From: TOLSYN sp963849065 | GTDB lineage: Bacteria > Acidobacteriota > Terriglobia > Terriglobales > Acidobacteriaceae | Length of the DNA stretch: 64,000 nt | NCBI GenBank assembly: GCA_963849065.1 | Contig: CAWKFM010000005.1 | Coordinates: forward strand, 1,426,001 to 1,490,000 | Direction of reading: 5' to 3' | Shown: positions 49,730 through 57,352 of the stretch, in pieces | How the letters are laid out: each line of letters starts with the position of its first letter | How positions within the stretch are numbered: position 1 is the first letter of the stretch | Position numbers and translations under genes: made by a program | The notes under the pieces: generated by a model | The model's input: the letters and a program-made list of their open reading frames with translations, nothing else | Told to the model about the DNA's origin: nothing | Databases searched by the model: none

Positions 49730-50980
49730 TTATAGCTGGGCGCGGAGAATGGAGATTACGTCATCGGCGGTGATGACGCCGGTCAGGATGCCGTCCTCGT
49801 CCACCACGGGAAGCGTGAGGAGATTGTATTTGTCGAAGATTTCGGCGACCTCGCGCTCGTCGGCCTCGGGCGAGCAGGTGATGAGCGGTGAGACGGCCAG
49901 TTCCGACAGATGCGTGTTCGGGTGGGAGACGATGAGTTTGGCCAGCGGAACGGCGCCCAGCAGCTTTTCGTTTTCGCCGATGAGGAAGATGGTGCTGAGG
50001 CTCTCCAGGCCGCCATCGAAGTGCTTCAGCATCTCCACCGCATCGTGGACGCGGGCGGTGGGAGCCAGCGCCATGTAGTCGGTGGTCATACGGCCGGCGG
50101 CGGTGTCTTCCTCGAATTCGAGAAGCTCCTCGACGTCCTGGCGCTCGGCGGGCTCCATCTCGTCGAGAATGGCTTCGGAGCGCTCGTCGGTCATTTCGTT
50201 GAGAACGTCGGCGGCGGCGTCGGGATTCATCTCCTCGACGATATCGGCGGCGCGCTCGGACTCCATGTTGTTGAGCAGGGATACCTGGAGTTTGGGATCG
50301 ATCTCCTCCAGCGCCTGGGCGGCCACGTCCTCGTCGAGGGTCTGGAAGACGGCATCGCGCTCGGCGGGCGCCAGCTCTTCGATGATGTCGGCGATATCGG
50401 CGGGATGCAGGCGCGCGACGCGGTCGGAGGAGATCTTGAGACGGACGCGGCGGGCCGGGTCGGTCTCGATGAGGTTGACAGCCTCCCAGGGGATGTTGCG
50501 GGCAGGGACGCGCTCCAGCCAGGTGGAGAGCGCGTGGCGCGGCACCACCCCCTTGAGCAGGCGGCGGATGGCGCCGCGCGCGCCGGCATCGACAAAGGCG
50601 ATGCGCAGGTTCAGTCCGAGGGGCGAGGCGGAATCGCCGTTGAGGGCCAGTTCGATATCGTTAACACGGACCACCTTGCGGCCATGCACGTCGATGATCT
50701 GCTGGTCGAGCAGGTCGCGCTCCAGCAGCAACATGCCTTCGCCGCTGGAGTACTTGGGCAGATCGGCGGTATGGGCCGTGGTGTAAACGCCGCCATTGAC
50801 GCTGCGGAGCAGATCGCCGCTTACGATACGGTCTCCCTGCGGAGTGCGGACGATGAGGGCGGCGATGTGGACGGGATCGTCCTGGGGCACCAGCGCGACT
50901 TCGCGCACGCGTCCCATGCGCCCGGAATCGGCGTCATAGACGGGCAGGCCCAACAGCTCCGATAATGCCAGCGCTCTCAT
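49730..50980 (-). CDS. Soluble PRC-barrel / MgtE_N / CBS protein
   Basis: A 416-residue cytoplasmic protein. Residues 1-110 look like PRC-barrel modules (LPVYDADSGRMGRVREVALV). Residues ~175-290 are an MgtE N-terminal domain built from acidic helical repeats (LHPADIADIIEELAPAERDAVF, EMNPDAAADVLNEMTDERSEAIL). The last ~130 residues are two CBS domains (MTTDYMALAP, LPVVDEDGILTGVITADDVISIL). The MgtE transmembrane pore is absent. In MgtE these domains sense cytosolic Mg2+, so this one could regulate a separate transporter, such as the Nramp-like protein downstream. Confidence 0.88.
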   Translation of the reverse strand: MRALALSELLGLPVYDADSGRMGRVREVALVPQDDPVHIAALIVRTPQGDRIVSGDLLRSVNGGVYTTAHTADLPKYSSGEGMLLLERDLLDQQIIDVHGRKVVRVNDIELALNGDSASPLGLNLRIAFVDAGARGAIRRLLKGVVPRHALSTWLERVPARNIPWEAVNLIETDPARRVRLKISSDRVARLHPADIADIIEELAPAERDAVFQTLDEDVAAQALEEIDPKLQVSLLNNMESERAADIVEEMNPDAAADVLNEMTDERSEAILDEMEPAERQDVEELLEFEEDTAAGRMTTDYMALAPTARVHDAVEMLKHFDGGLESLSTIFLIGENEKLLGAVPLAKLIVSHPNTHLSELAVSPLITCSPEADEREVAEIFDKYNLLTLPVVDEDGILTGVITADDVISILRAQL

Positions 50981-51087
50981 CGCGTTTCAGCATAACGCGG
51001 CCACAGCCTGGGAACAAAGCGAAAGCGTGAGGCAAGCACCCGGTTGTGCATAGATCGGATGCGAATTCAGGCTACAATCCTAGCCAT

Positions 51088-52209
51088 ATGCCAAGCTCAT
51101 CACTGGAACTACGCGCCCAGGCCGGTCAACTGCTCACCTTTGGATTCGACGGAACGGAGGTTTCCGCGGAGCTGAGTTCGCAGCTCAGGGAGCTGAAGCC
51201 GGGAGGGCTGATCCTGTTTGCGCGCAACATCGAAACGCCGCGGCAGACGCACGCGCTGCTGAAGGCCGCACAGAAATTGGCCGGGGCACCTCTGTTCCGC
51301 TGCGTGGATATGGAAGGCGGCACGGTGGACCGGTTGAAGGACATCACCGCTCCGGCGCCGAGCGTGCAGGACGTTGTGGAGTCAGGCTACAAGCCTTTCT
51401 ACCGCGAGCATGGGCGGCTCATTGGCAGCGAGGTGCGGGCGCTGGGGTTTAATGTGGACTTCGCGCCGGTGCTGGACCTGCGCCTGGACGCTTCGCTCGG
51501 GGTGCTGGGATCGCGGACGGTGTCCAGCGATCCGAAGGCCACGGCGGCCTATGCCAGGGAGTTCTTGCGCGGGTTGAAGGATGCGGGCGTGGCCGGTTGC
51601 GGCAAGCATTTTCCGGGACTGGGAGAGGGTAAACTCGATTCCCACAAGGCGCTGCCAGTGGTGAACAAGAGCTGGAAGGCGCTGTGGGACGAGGACCTGC
51701 TTCCCTATCGTCTGCTGGCCAAGCAGCTGCCGTTTGTGATGGTGGCACACTGCGCGTTTCCGGAGGTGACCGGCGAGCGAGTGCCGGCTTCGATCTCTAA
51801 AAAATGGATTGGCGAGGTGCTGCGAAAAAAGATCGGCTATGCGGGACTGGTGGTCTCCGACGACCTGGAGATGGGCGGCGTGCTGAATGTGGCCACGATC
51901 GAAGAGGCCGCGGTGGGCACGGTGCAGGCGGGCGCGGATATGTATCTGGTGTGCCACAACCGGGAGCTGGTGCATCGCGCCTATGCGGCGATCTTGAAAG
52001 AAGCCGAGCGCAGCAGCCGCTTCCGGGCCAAGGTGGAGACGGCGGCAAAGCGGATACTGGCGGCGAAAAAGCGCTGGCCCGCCCTGACCGGAAAGATGGC
52101 GGCGGCGCCGAGCGAGGCTGTGGTGAACCGGCTGCGGCAGAAGATATGGCTGTTCGGCGAAGAGGTGCGGCTGGCGACCAATGCGCAGGCCGCCGAGGCG
52201 ATGGGATAG
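51088..52209 (+). CDS. nagZ: Glycoside hydrolase family 3 beta-N-acetylglucosaminidase-like (NagZ-like)
   Basis: A 373-residue GH3 protein without a signal peptide, so cytoplasmic. The nucleophile Asp258 is in VVSDDLEMGGV. The KHFPG loop is GKHFPGLGEGKLDSH with the NagZ dyad D184/H186 (DSH). ILFARNIE and DMEGGTVDRL match substrate-binding segments. It should cut N-acetylglucosamine from muropeptides in cell-wall recycling. The start at 51088 opens with MPSSSLELRAQAGQLL; an in-frame ATG at 51046 is less likely. The symbol reflects a close match, not proof. Confidence 0.85.
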   Translation: MPSSSLELRAQAGQLLTFGFDGTEVSAELSSQLRELKPGGLILFARNIETPRQTHALLKAAQKLAGAPLFRCVDMEGGTVDRLKDITAPAPSVQDVVESGYKPFYREHGRLIGSEVRALGFNVDFAPVLDLRLDASLGVLGSRTVSSDPKATAAYAREFLRGLKDAGVAGCGKHFPGLGEGKLDSHKALPVVNKSWKALWDEDLLPYRLLAKQLPFVMVAHCAFPEVTGERVPASISKKWIGEVLRKKIGYAGLVVSDDLEMGGVLNVATIEEAAVGTVQAGADMYLVCHNRELVHRAYAAILKEAERSSRFRAKVETAAKRILAAKKRWPALTGKMAAAPSEAVVNRLRQKIWLFGEEVRLATNAQAAEAMG

Positions 52210-52256
52210 AGAAGTCGAAGCAGCCGCGTAGAGGAAAGGTTCTGCACTGGAAAATT

Positions 52257-52280
52257 CGGGCGGCCTTGGTAGGCCGCCCG
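52257..52280 (-). terminator. Rho-independent terminator of the amidinotransferase-like gene
   Basis: A 10-bp stem (CGGGCGGCCT / AGGCCGCCCG) with a 4-base loop. On the minus strand it is followed by AATTTT, so it ends the leftward transcript 34 bases after the stop. It also lies 48 bases after the convergent NagZ-like stop. Confidence 0.75.
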
Positions 52281-52313
52281 CGTCAGGCATTTAAATAGTG
52301 CAGTACAACATCG

Positions 52314-53186
52314 TTATGGCAGAAGCATTTTGAGCGAAGCCACCGAGCCTCCGGCTTTTTGGAACTCGGAGAGATCGACGACGATGGGCTCAATGCCCTC
52401 CCTGCCTAAAATTTGCTCCAAACGGAGATTGAGCTGGGGCGCGATGTAGAAGCCGTTGACCGAAACCCCATTGCAGGCGAATCGCAGCGCCTCTTCACGC
52501 GTCACCTCGTAGGTCTGCGCCCACATCCGGATGCGGGCCAGAGTCTCCGGCGCGAAGGCACCGGGGTAAATCAGCAGCGATTCCGGGGTGAGCGGGGCGA
52601 GGCAAAGATTGAGATTGTAGAAGCGGGGATCGACCAGTTCCAGCTTGCGCACCTCGAATCCCATGGCCTCCATCACCTCGGCAAACTGATGGACGGCACC
52701 TGCCGTGGAGCGGTGGCCGAAGCCGGCCCACACCGATTCCCAATCGGGGTTCCAGAGGAGGTCGCCGGTGCCTTCCAGAATTTCCTCGCCTTCCAGTCCC
52801 AGATCAATGAGGCGGTAGCCCTGGCGGCAATACCAATCGGCTAAAAGCTCGACCTCGTCGCGCCGGCTGCTGTGCAACATGCGTGAGGGGATGGCAAAGG
52901 AGCGGTCTTCGCGATCGATTCCGGCAAAGGCCTGAAAGGCGGTGAAGCACATCTCCTCGAGGCCGGGCATGGGTTCGACCACCTGCGTCTCCAAGCCGGC
53001 CCGCTGAAAGGCCGCCAGCAGCGCTTCCCACTGGACGAACGCCAGAGCGTGATCGACCGGCGAGGAGTGCTGCGCAAAGGGACTCATGCCCTCGGAAATG
53101 GCGAAGTAGTCAGGCCGCGAGACGAGAACGTGGTTGAGCTGGCGGCCCAGCGTCCCGCTCCTGTAGGTTTGCCCGAATTGATTCAT
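52314..53186 (-). CDS. Amidinotransferase/DDAH-fold protein without catalytic residues
   Basis: A 290-residue protein with the overall plan of the guanidine-modifying superfamily (amidinotransferases, DDAH, arginine deiminase). Segments such as LVSRPDYF, EGTGDLLW (138-145) and NLNLCLAPL match the fold. The catalytic His of the HLD motif is Asn191, and the C-terminal GGSVRCLT-type nucleophile loop is GGSVASLK, with Ser284 in place of Cys. The start at 53186 (MNQFGQTYRS) is preferred over a longer reading. It is probably a binding or regulatory protein rather than an enzyme. Confidence 0.7.
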   Translation of the reverse strand: MNQFGQTYRSGTLGRQLNHVLVSRPDYFAISEGMSPFAQHSSPVDHALAFVQWEALLAAFQRAGLETQVVEPMPGLEEMCFTAFQAFAGIDREDRSFAIPSRMLHSSRRDEVELLADWYCRQGYRLIDLGLEGEEILEGTGDLLWNPDWESVWAGFGHRSTAGAVHQFAEVMEAMGFEVRKLELVDPRFYNLNLCLAPLTPESLLIYPGAFAPETLARIRMWAQTYEVTREEALRFACNGVSVNGFYIAPQLNLRLEQILGREGIEPIVVDLSEFQKAGGSVASLKMLLP

Positions 53187-53410
53187 CCCAATCCCTGGAT
53201 TCTCCAACTTCGCTCCCGGCCAGATGCCCTTGCCATGCGCATTTGGCGACTGCAAATTATCCAGATGGACATGTCCTGCGACGAGCGAATAATACTTCGG
53301 GAGTAGGTACTCTGCCGTGAGCCAAATCACACGGCGACGTGCGATTCACCGTTCTTAACAGTGTCTTCGAAGGTTCATTCCGGAATGGTACACACGCGGG
53401 GGCGCAGCGC

Positions 53411-54805
53411 TTAGACCGGCAGCCGGGAGTGGGAAGGAATCGCGGGCGCCTGGGCTGCGACCGGGAGTTCGATGAGGATCTCAAGTCCGTGTGGCTCGAG
53501 GTTGCGGGCGCAGACCGAGCCGTTGTGAACCTTGACGGCGCCGCTGACGATGGAGAGGCCGAGACCGCTGCCGCCGGTGGTGGTGCCGCGCGCATCATCG
53601 ACGCGGTAAAACGGATGGAAGAGCTTGGGCAGCGCCGATGCGGGCACTCCGGGACCATTGTCGCGCACCGAGATGGTGGCAACCGCGTTCTGCACCTTGA
53701 CGGAGAGTTCCACGCGGCCATCGGTGCCGGAGTAAAAAATGGCGTTGCGCAGGACGTTTTCCACCGCGCTGCGCAGCATGTTCTCCTCACCCTTCATGGT
53801 CACCTCGGGCCACTGGTCGTCATAGATGACTTCAACATTGGACTGGCTGGCTTCGAAGCGGGCGTCTTCGACCGCGTCCCCAACGACCTGATTAAGCGAG
53901 AGCGCTTCGGCTTCGGGCCGCAGATGGCCACTCTCAAGCCGGGCCACGGTCAGGATCTGCTCGATCATTTCGTTGAGGCGGAGCAGTTCGATTTCAATGC
54001 GGCCCAGCAGTTCGTTGCGCTCCAGTTCCGGAGCAGTGGAGGCCAGCGAAAGCGCCACCCGGATGCGCGAGATGGGAGAGCGGAGATCGTGCGAGGCGCC
54101 CATCAGCATGCGCCGGTTGCTCTCGACTAGGTCGCGGATTTCGCCCGCCATGGTGTCAAAGTCCTTGACCAGATCGGAAATTTCATCGCTCCGGGTGCTG
54201 CCAGAAAGTCCGGCTCGCGCTTCGAGGTTGCCTCCGGCGATGGCGTGGGCGGCGTCGCGAAGGCGCACGATGGGACGCGTAATGTACTGCGCCAGCGCGG
54301 CGCACAGCAGCGAGGTGAGCAGCGAACTGATGAGGATTCCCACCATCATGCTGCCCGGCAGCGACTGCAGCAGCGGCGGGACGAAGAACTCACCGGCGAA
54401 GACGAAGTTCTGTCCCTTGGCGTCGGCGACCCGTTCGACGATAAACGTGCCGCCCTTGGCGCTGGCGACGCCGTTCTGTTGGAGGGCTCGCTGAACGGCC
54501 GCGCGCGTCTCGCGCGGCATGGGCTCGCCGCTCAACTCATTCATCGAATCATCGAAGAACCAGTAGGCGGAGCGGCGGTCGAGGTCAATGTTGCGAATCA
54601 GCTCGCGCAGTCCATCCTGGCCGCTTTTGGCATAGCGCCAGTAGGCATAGCGGGCCAGCACCGGCATGGCGCGGCGCTCGGGCTGCACCCACCAGGGACG
54701 CTCGGGGCCAAAGCTTGAGTGGACCCTATAGGCGACAAACAGCAGGATGCAGGTCTGCAAAATCCAGAATGGCAGAAAGATCTTCCAGAACAGACGGCTC
54801 TTCAC
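53411..54805 (-). CDS. Membrane sensor histidine kinase (HAMP, HisKA, HATPase)
   Basis: A 464-residue two-component sensor. An N-terminal hydrophobic helix (about 7-26) and a second (about 150-172) flank a ~120-residue extracytoplasmic domain. A HAMP segment follows (ITRPIVRLRDAAHAIAGGNLEARAGL, about 175-200). The phospho-accepting His is H239 in GASHDLRSPISRIR. The ATP domain has NVLRNAIFYSG, DNGPGVP and GGSGLGLSI. The start is the GTG at 54805 after AAGGTGG. It follows the response regulator by 70 bases on the same strand and is CpxA-like in layout. Confidence 0.92.
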   Translation of the reverse strand: MKSRLFWKIFLPFWILQTCILLFVAYRVHSSFGPERPWWVQPERRAMPVLARYAYWRYAKSGQDGLRELIRNIDLDRRSAYWFFDDSMNELSGEPMPRETRAAVQRALQQNGVASAKGGTFIVERVADAKGQNFVFAGEFFVPPLLQSLPGSMMVGILISSLLTSLLCAALAQYITRPIVRLRDAAHAIAGGNLEARAGLSGSTRSDEISDLVKDFDTMAGEIRDLVESNRRMLMGASHDLRSPISRIRVALSLASTAPELERNELLGRIEIELLRLNEMIEQILTVARLESGHLRPEAEALSLNQVVGDAVEDARFEASQSNVEVIYDDQWPEVTMKGEENMLRSAVENVLRNAIFYSGTDGRVELSVKVQNAVATISVRDNGPGVPASALPKLFHPFYRVDDARGTTTGGSGLGLSIVSGAVKVHNGSVCARNLEPHGLEILIELPVAAQAPAIPSHSRLPV

Positions 54806-54814
54806 GGCGCCACC

Positions 54815-54862
54815 TTCATCGGGCAGCCCTTCATCGGGCAATCCTCATCCATCGGGCAGTCC
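54815..54862. repeat. Tandem 15-18-bp repeat in the regulator-kinase gap
   Basis: Three near-copies: TTCATCGGGCAGCCC, TTCATCGGGCAATCC and TCATCCATCGGGCAGTCC. On the transcribed strand each contains a GATGAAGG- or GGATGA-like segment that resembles a ribosome-binding site. They lie just upstream of the kinase GTG start. Confidence 0.8.
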
Positions 54863-54875
54863 TCATGGTTGCCCC

Positions 54876-55580
54876 TCATGGCACCACCTTGGAGGCCACA
54901 ACGTAAAAGTATCCAATGCCGCGCACCGGGCGAATGCGCTCCTCACCTCCCGGGGTGCAGCCCAGTTTGCGGCGGAGGCGGCTCACGTGCACGTCCACGC
55001 TGCGGTCAAAAGCGCTCAGCGGGCGCCCCAGCGCGGCCTGGGCAAGTTCGTCGCGGGTGACCACCATTCCAGCGCGGCGCAGCAGGAGTTCGAGCATATT
55101 GAACTCGGCGCCAGTCAACTCGACGGGAACGCCGCTGCACAGAGCGGTGCGGGAGTTCAGGGCAAGCAACATGTCGCCCACATGCAGCGATTCGTCGGCT
55201 GTGCCTTCGGTGTGCACACCGGAGGTGCGGCGCAGAACGGCGCGCATGCGGGCCACCAGCTCGCGCGGATCGAAGGGCTTGGGCACGTAGTCGTCGGCGC
55301 CGCCCTCCAGACCCTGAATACGATCGACGGATTCTCCCCGGGCGGTAAGCAGAATCACCGGAACCTTGGACTGCGCCCGCAAGGACTTCAGCAGTTCAAA
55401 GCCGGAGCCGCCGGGCAGCATCACGTCCAGGATGATCACATCGAATTCGCCGCGGAGCGCTGATTCGAGTCCGGAGTGGTGGTCGAATGCGGCCTTGACC
55501 TCGAAGCCTTCATTCTGCAGAAAGCGCTGCAGGAGGGAGACGAGCCCCTGGTCGTCATCGACGATAAGCACGCGCTTCAT
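54876..55580 (-). CDS. OmpR-family response regulator
   Basis: A 234-residue two-component regulator. The receiver has the acidic pocket VDDDQ (8-10) and phospho-acceptor D52 (ILDVMLPGG), the Thr in LLTARG and Lys in VPKPFDP. The C-terminal winged-helix DNA-binding domain (about 130-230) ends RIRPVRGIGYFYVV. It is partnered with the histidine kinase encoded directly downstream. The start is at 55580; an in-frame ATG at 55589 would add MEN. Targets are unknown. The two genes form a CpxRA-like pair. Confidence 0.92.
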   Translation of the reverse strand: MKRVLIVDDDQGLVSLLQRFLQNEGFEVKAAFDHHSGLESALRGEFDVIILDVMLPGGSGFELLKSLRAQSKVPVILLTARGESVDRIQGLEGGADDYVPKPFDPRELVARMRAVLRRTSGVHTEGTADESLHVGDMLLALNSRTALCSGVPVELTGAEFNMLELLLRRAGMVVTRDELAQAALGRPLSAFDRSVDVHVSRLRRKLGCTPGGEERIRPVRGIGYFYVVASKVVP

Positions 55581-55770
55581 GTTTTCCATTCTGCGCGAAG
55601 CCGCATCGGACGGCTGTGAAGAACTGTTACGAGTTTCTCCTGGACGATTCACAAAAGTTCACATTCCCTGCCTGGCACTTCACCGGGGCCGAAGCCCTGC
55701 AGGCCATTCTAAGGAATGTTGTTGGCTACGGAGATCTTTTTTCGACGCGGCAGCACGGCGATGCCGCCCA

Positions 55771-56313
55771 TTACGCCGCGCGCATCCCCATGGCCCTGCC
55801 GGACTCCGCAGCGTGCGCAGCCATGGCGGCGCGGAAACCGGCCAAGCCGGCCAAGGCTTCGCCGTCCGCAATGTGCCGCTCCCCGATGGCGGTGTCCATG
55901 TGGTAGGCCAAATCATCCGCTCTGGCGTCGGTTTCACAGATGAAGCTGGTAGCGTCACGGTACTCCAACCCGTTGGGTAGCAGCGTCAGCCAGGCCCGGT
56001 GCATCTCCAGGCAGTGCCCGTGCAACTTCACGCAGTGCGCGAACGACTTCGCCACGGCGTCGAGCCATGCCTCGAATACGGGTACGAACCAGGAAGTAGT
56101 ACCGCAGGGATCGAGTGTCTTGTACATTTCGGTAGCGCAGGAATGCAACTGGACGGCGTGGTCCAGCGATGCTTTATGAATGCCTAATGCCAGATCCATT
56201 TCCTGGGAGCACAGGTCCTGGAAATCGAGTGCGAATTCGGAGGCCCGGGTTTGATCTGCGTTTTCCGCCTGATATGGCGAAGCGCCCTGAACAGCTTTAG
56301 CTTTGGCCTTCAT
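55771..56313 (-). CDS. His/Cys-rich hypothetical protein
   Basis: A 180-residue cytoplasmic helical protein I do not recognise. A strong ribosome-binding site (AAGGAGG, 5 bases before the ATG at 56313) makes translation very likely. It has seven cysteines and many histidines, including the cluster AHCVKLHGHCLEMH (about 109-122), which could bind a metal. There is no signal peptide. Amphipathic helices give it a slight resemblance to phasins, which is only an impression. A 16-bp palindrome lies upstream in the same gap. Confidence 0.72.
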   Translation of the reverse strand: MKAKAKAVQGASPYQAENADQTRASEFALDFQDLCSQEMDLALGIHKASLDHAVQLHSCATEMYKTLDPCGTTSWFVPVFEAWLDAVAKSFAHCVKLHGHCLEMHRAWLTLLPNGLEYRDATSFICETDARADDLAYHMDTAIGERHIADGEALAGLAGFRAAMAAHAAESGRAMGMRAA

Positions 56314-56590
56314 GTGTCCTCCTTCATATGGATAGGGGTACTGTGATGATTCCGCCGGATCGATTCGGTGGAACAAAACATTCTTGCTTCGTCGTGAGCT
56401 TAGATAGATACCCGAGACAGCAGGCGGGTTGCATGCAGCGGCGATGCAGCCCTCGATTTATCAATCGAAACTATCTATGGCGGGTATAAGAAAAAACGGC
56501 GGGCTTAAATCCCACAGATGGAACGCCAAGCGAGATATTGCCACAGCCGCGAGGAATGCGGCGATGCAGTACTTTTTGCAACGCAAAAAA
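56314..56590. other. Regulatory gap upstream of the His/Cys-rich gene
   Basis: About 275 bases between the SDR stop and the start of the His/Cys-rich gene. It contains the palindrome TCGATT-TATC-AATCGA, an inverted TAGATAGA/TATCTA pair (about 56401-56408 and 56472-56477), and a repeated GCGGCGATGCAG. A small basic frame on the + strand overlaps the SDR and is not called as a gene. Confidence 0.45.
56453..56468. promoter_or_regulatory. Palindrome, possible operator
   Basis: TCGATT-TATC-AATCGA, arms of 6 bp around a 4-base centre, about 140 bases upstream of the His/Cys-rich gene. No -10/-35 pair is clear next to it, so an operator role is only a possibility. Confidence 0.3.
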
Positions 56591-57280
56591 TTAGCGCTCC
56601 AGAGGAAGCAGCGCGCCGCTGAGCGTGCCTTCCTGATCGTCGACTAACTGCGCGCACAGCAGCGCCAGTTTTTGCGGAGAGAGCCAGCGCGAGCGGTCGG
56701 CTTCGGGCATGGCGGCGCGGTTCATCGCCGTGTCGATGGTTCCGGGCAGGATGGCATTGATCGTGATATCGAGCCCGCGGTTCTCCAGGGCAACCGCCTG
56801 CACCAGCGAGTGCAGCGCGGCCTTGGTGGCCACGTAGGCGGAAAAATTGGCGTGCGGCTGCACGGCGGCAAGACTGCCCAGCACCACGATGCGTCCGTGG
56901 CGCGCCGCACGCATGGCGGGCAGCGCGGCGCGCAATAGATAGTAGGCCGAGTTCAGGTTCTCATCCACTAGCTGACGCCACTCCTGCTCGGGCAGCTCAT
57001 GCAAGGCTCCGTAGGCAAAGCCGCCCACGGTGTGGACCAATCCGTCGATTCGCGAGAAGCGATCGATGACGGAGCGAACGGCTGTCTCGGCGCCCTCGGC
57101 GGAAGCAAGGTCGGCCGCGATGGATAAGAATTCCGGAAAGCCGGCGATTACTTGCTGACCTTGGCGCGACGCGCCGGCAACCTTGGCTCCGCGCCGCAAC
57201 AGGGTTTGCGCAATCACCGTGCCCACGCCGCCGCCGGCGCCGCTCACCAGAACCACTTGATCCACGGGTATCTCCTGCAA
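56591..57280 (-). CDS. SDR-family oxidoreductase
   Basis: A 229-residue classical short-chain dehydrogenase. The Rossmann motif is SGAGGGVG (about 13-20), the catalytic Ser lies in VVLGSLAAV, and Tyr-Lys is YVATK. The usual NNAG is VGGF here (LVHTVGGFAYG), so that part of the active site is atypical. The C-terminus (TLSGALLPLER) is typical of FabG-like SDRs. The substrate is unknown. It is transcribed leftwards, 72 bases downstream of the TonB receptor start region. Confidence 0.85.
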   Translation of the reverse strand: MQEIPVDQVVLVSGAGGGVGTVIAQTLLRRGAKVAGASRQGQQVIAGFPEFLSIAADLASAEGAETAVRSVIDRFSRIDGLVHTVGGFAYGALHELPEQEWRQLVDENLNSAYYLLRAALPAMRAARHGRIVVLGSLAAVQPHANFSAYVATKAALHSLVQAVALENRGLDITINAILPGTIDTAMNRAAMPEADRSRWLSPQKLALLCAQLVDDQEGTLSGALLPLER

Positions 57281-57352
57281 CTAAGATGCGAGCGCGAACG
57301 CGGCTGATTCCGCTCCTGCGATCGACGCACTCTCCGATTTTAACGGACACAA

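Noticed and set aside
56429..56647. Small basic frame on the + strand before the SDR
   Set aside because: It overlaps the SDR coding region, has no clear ribosome-binding site, and the gap is better read as upstream control sequence of the His/Cys-rich gene.
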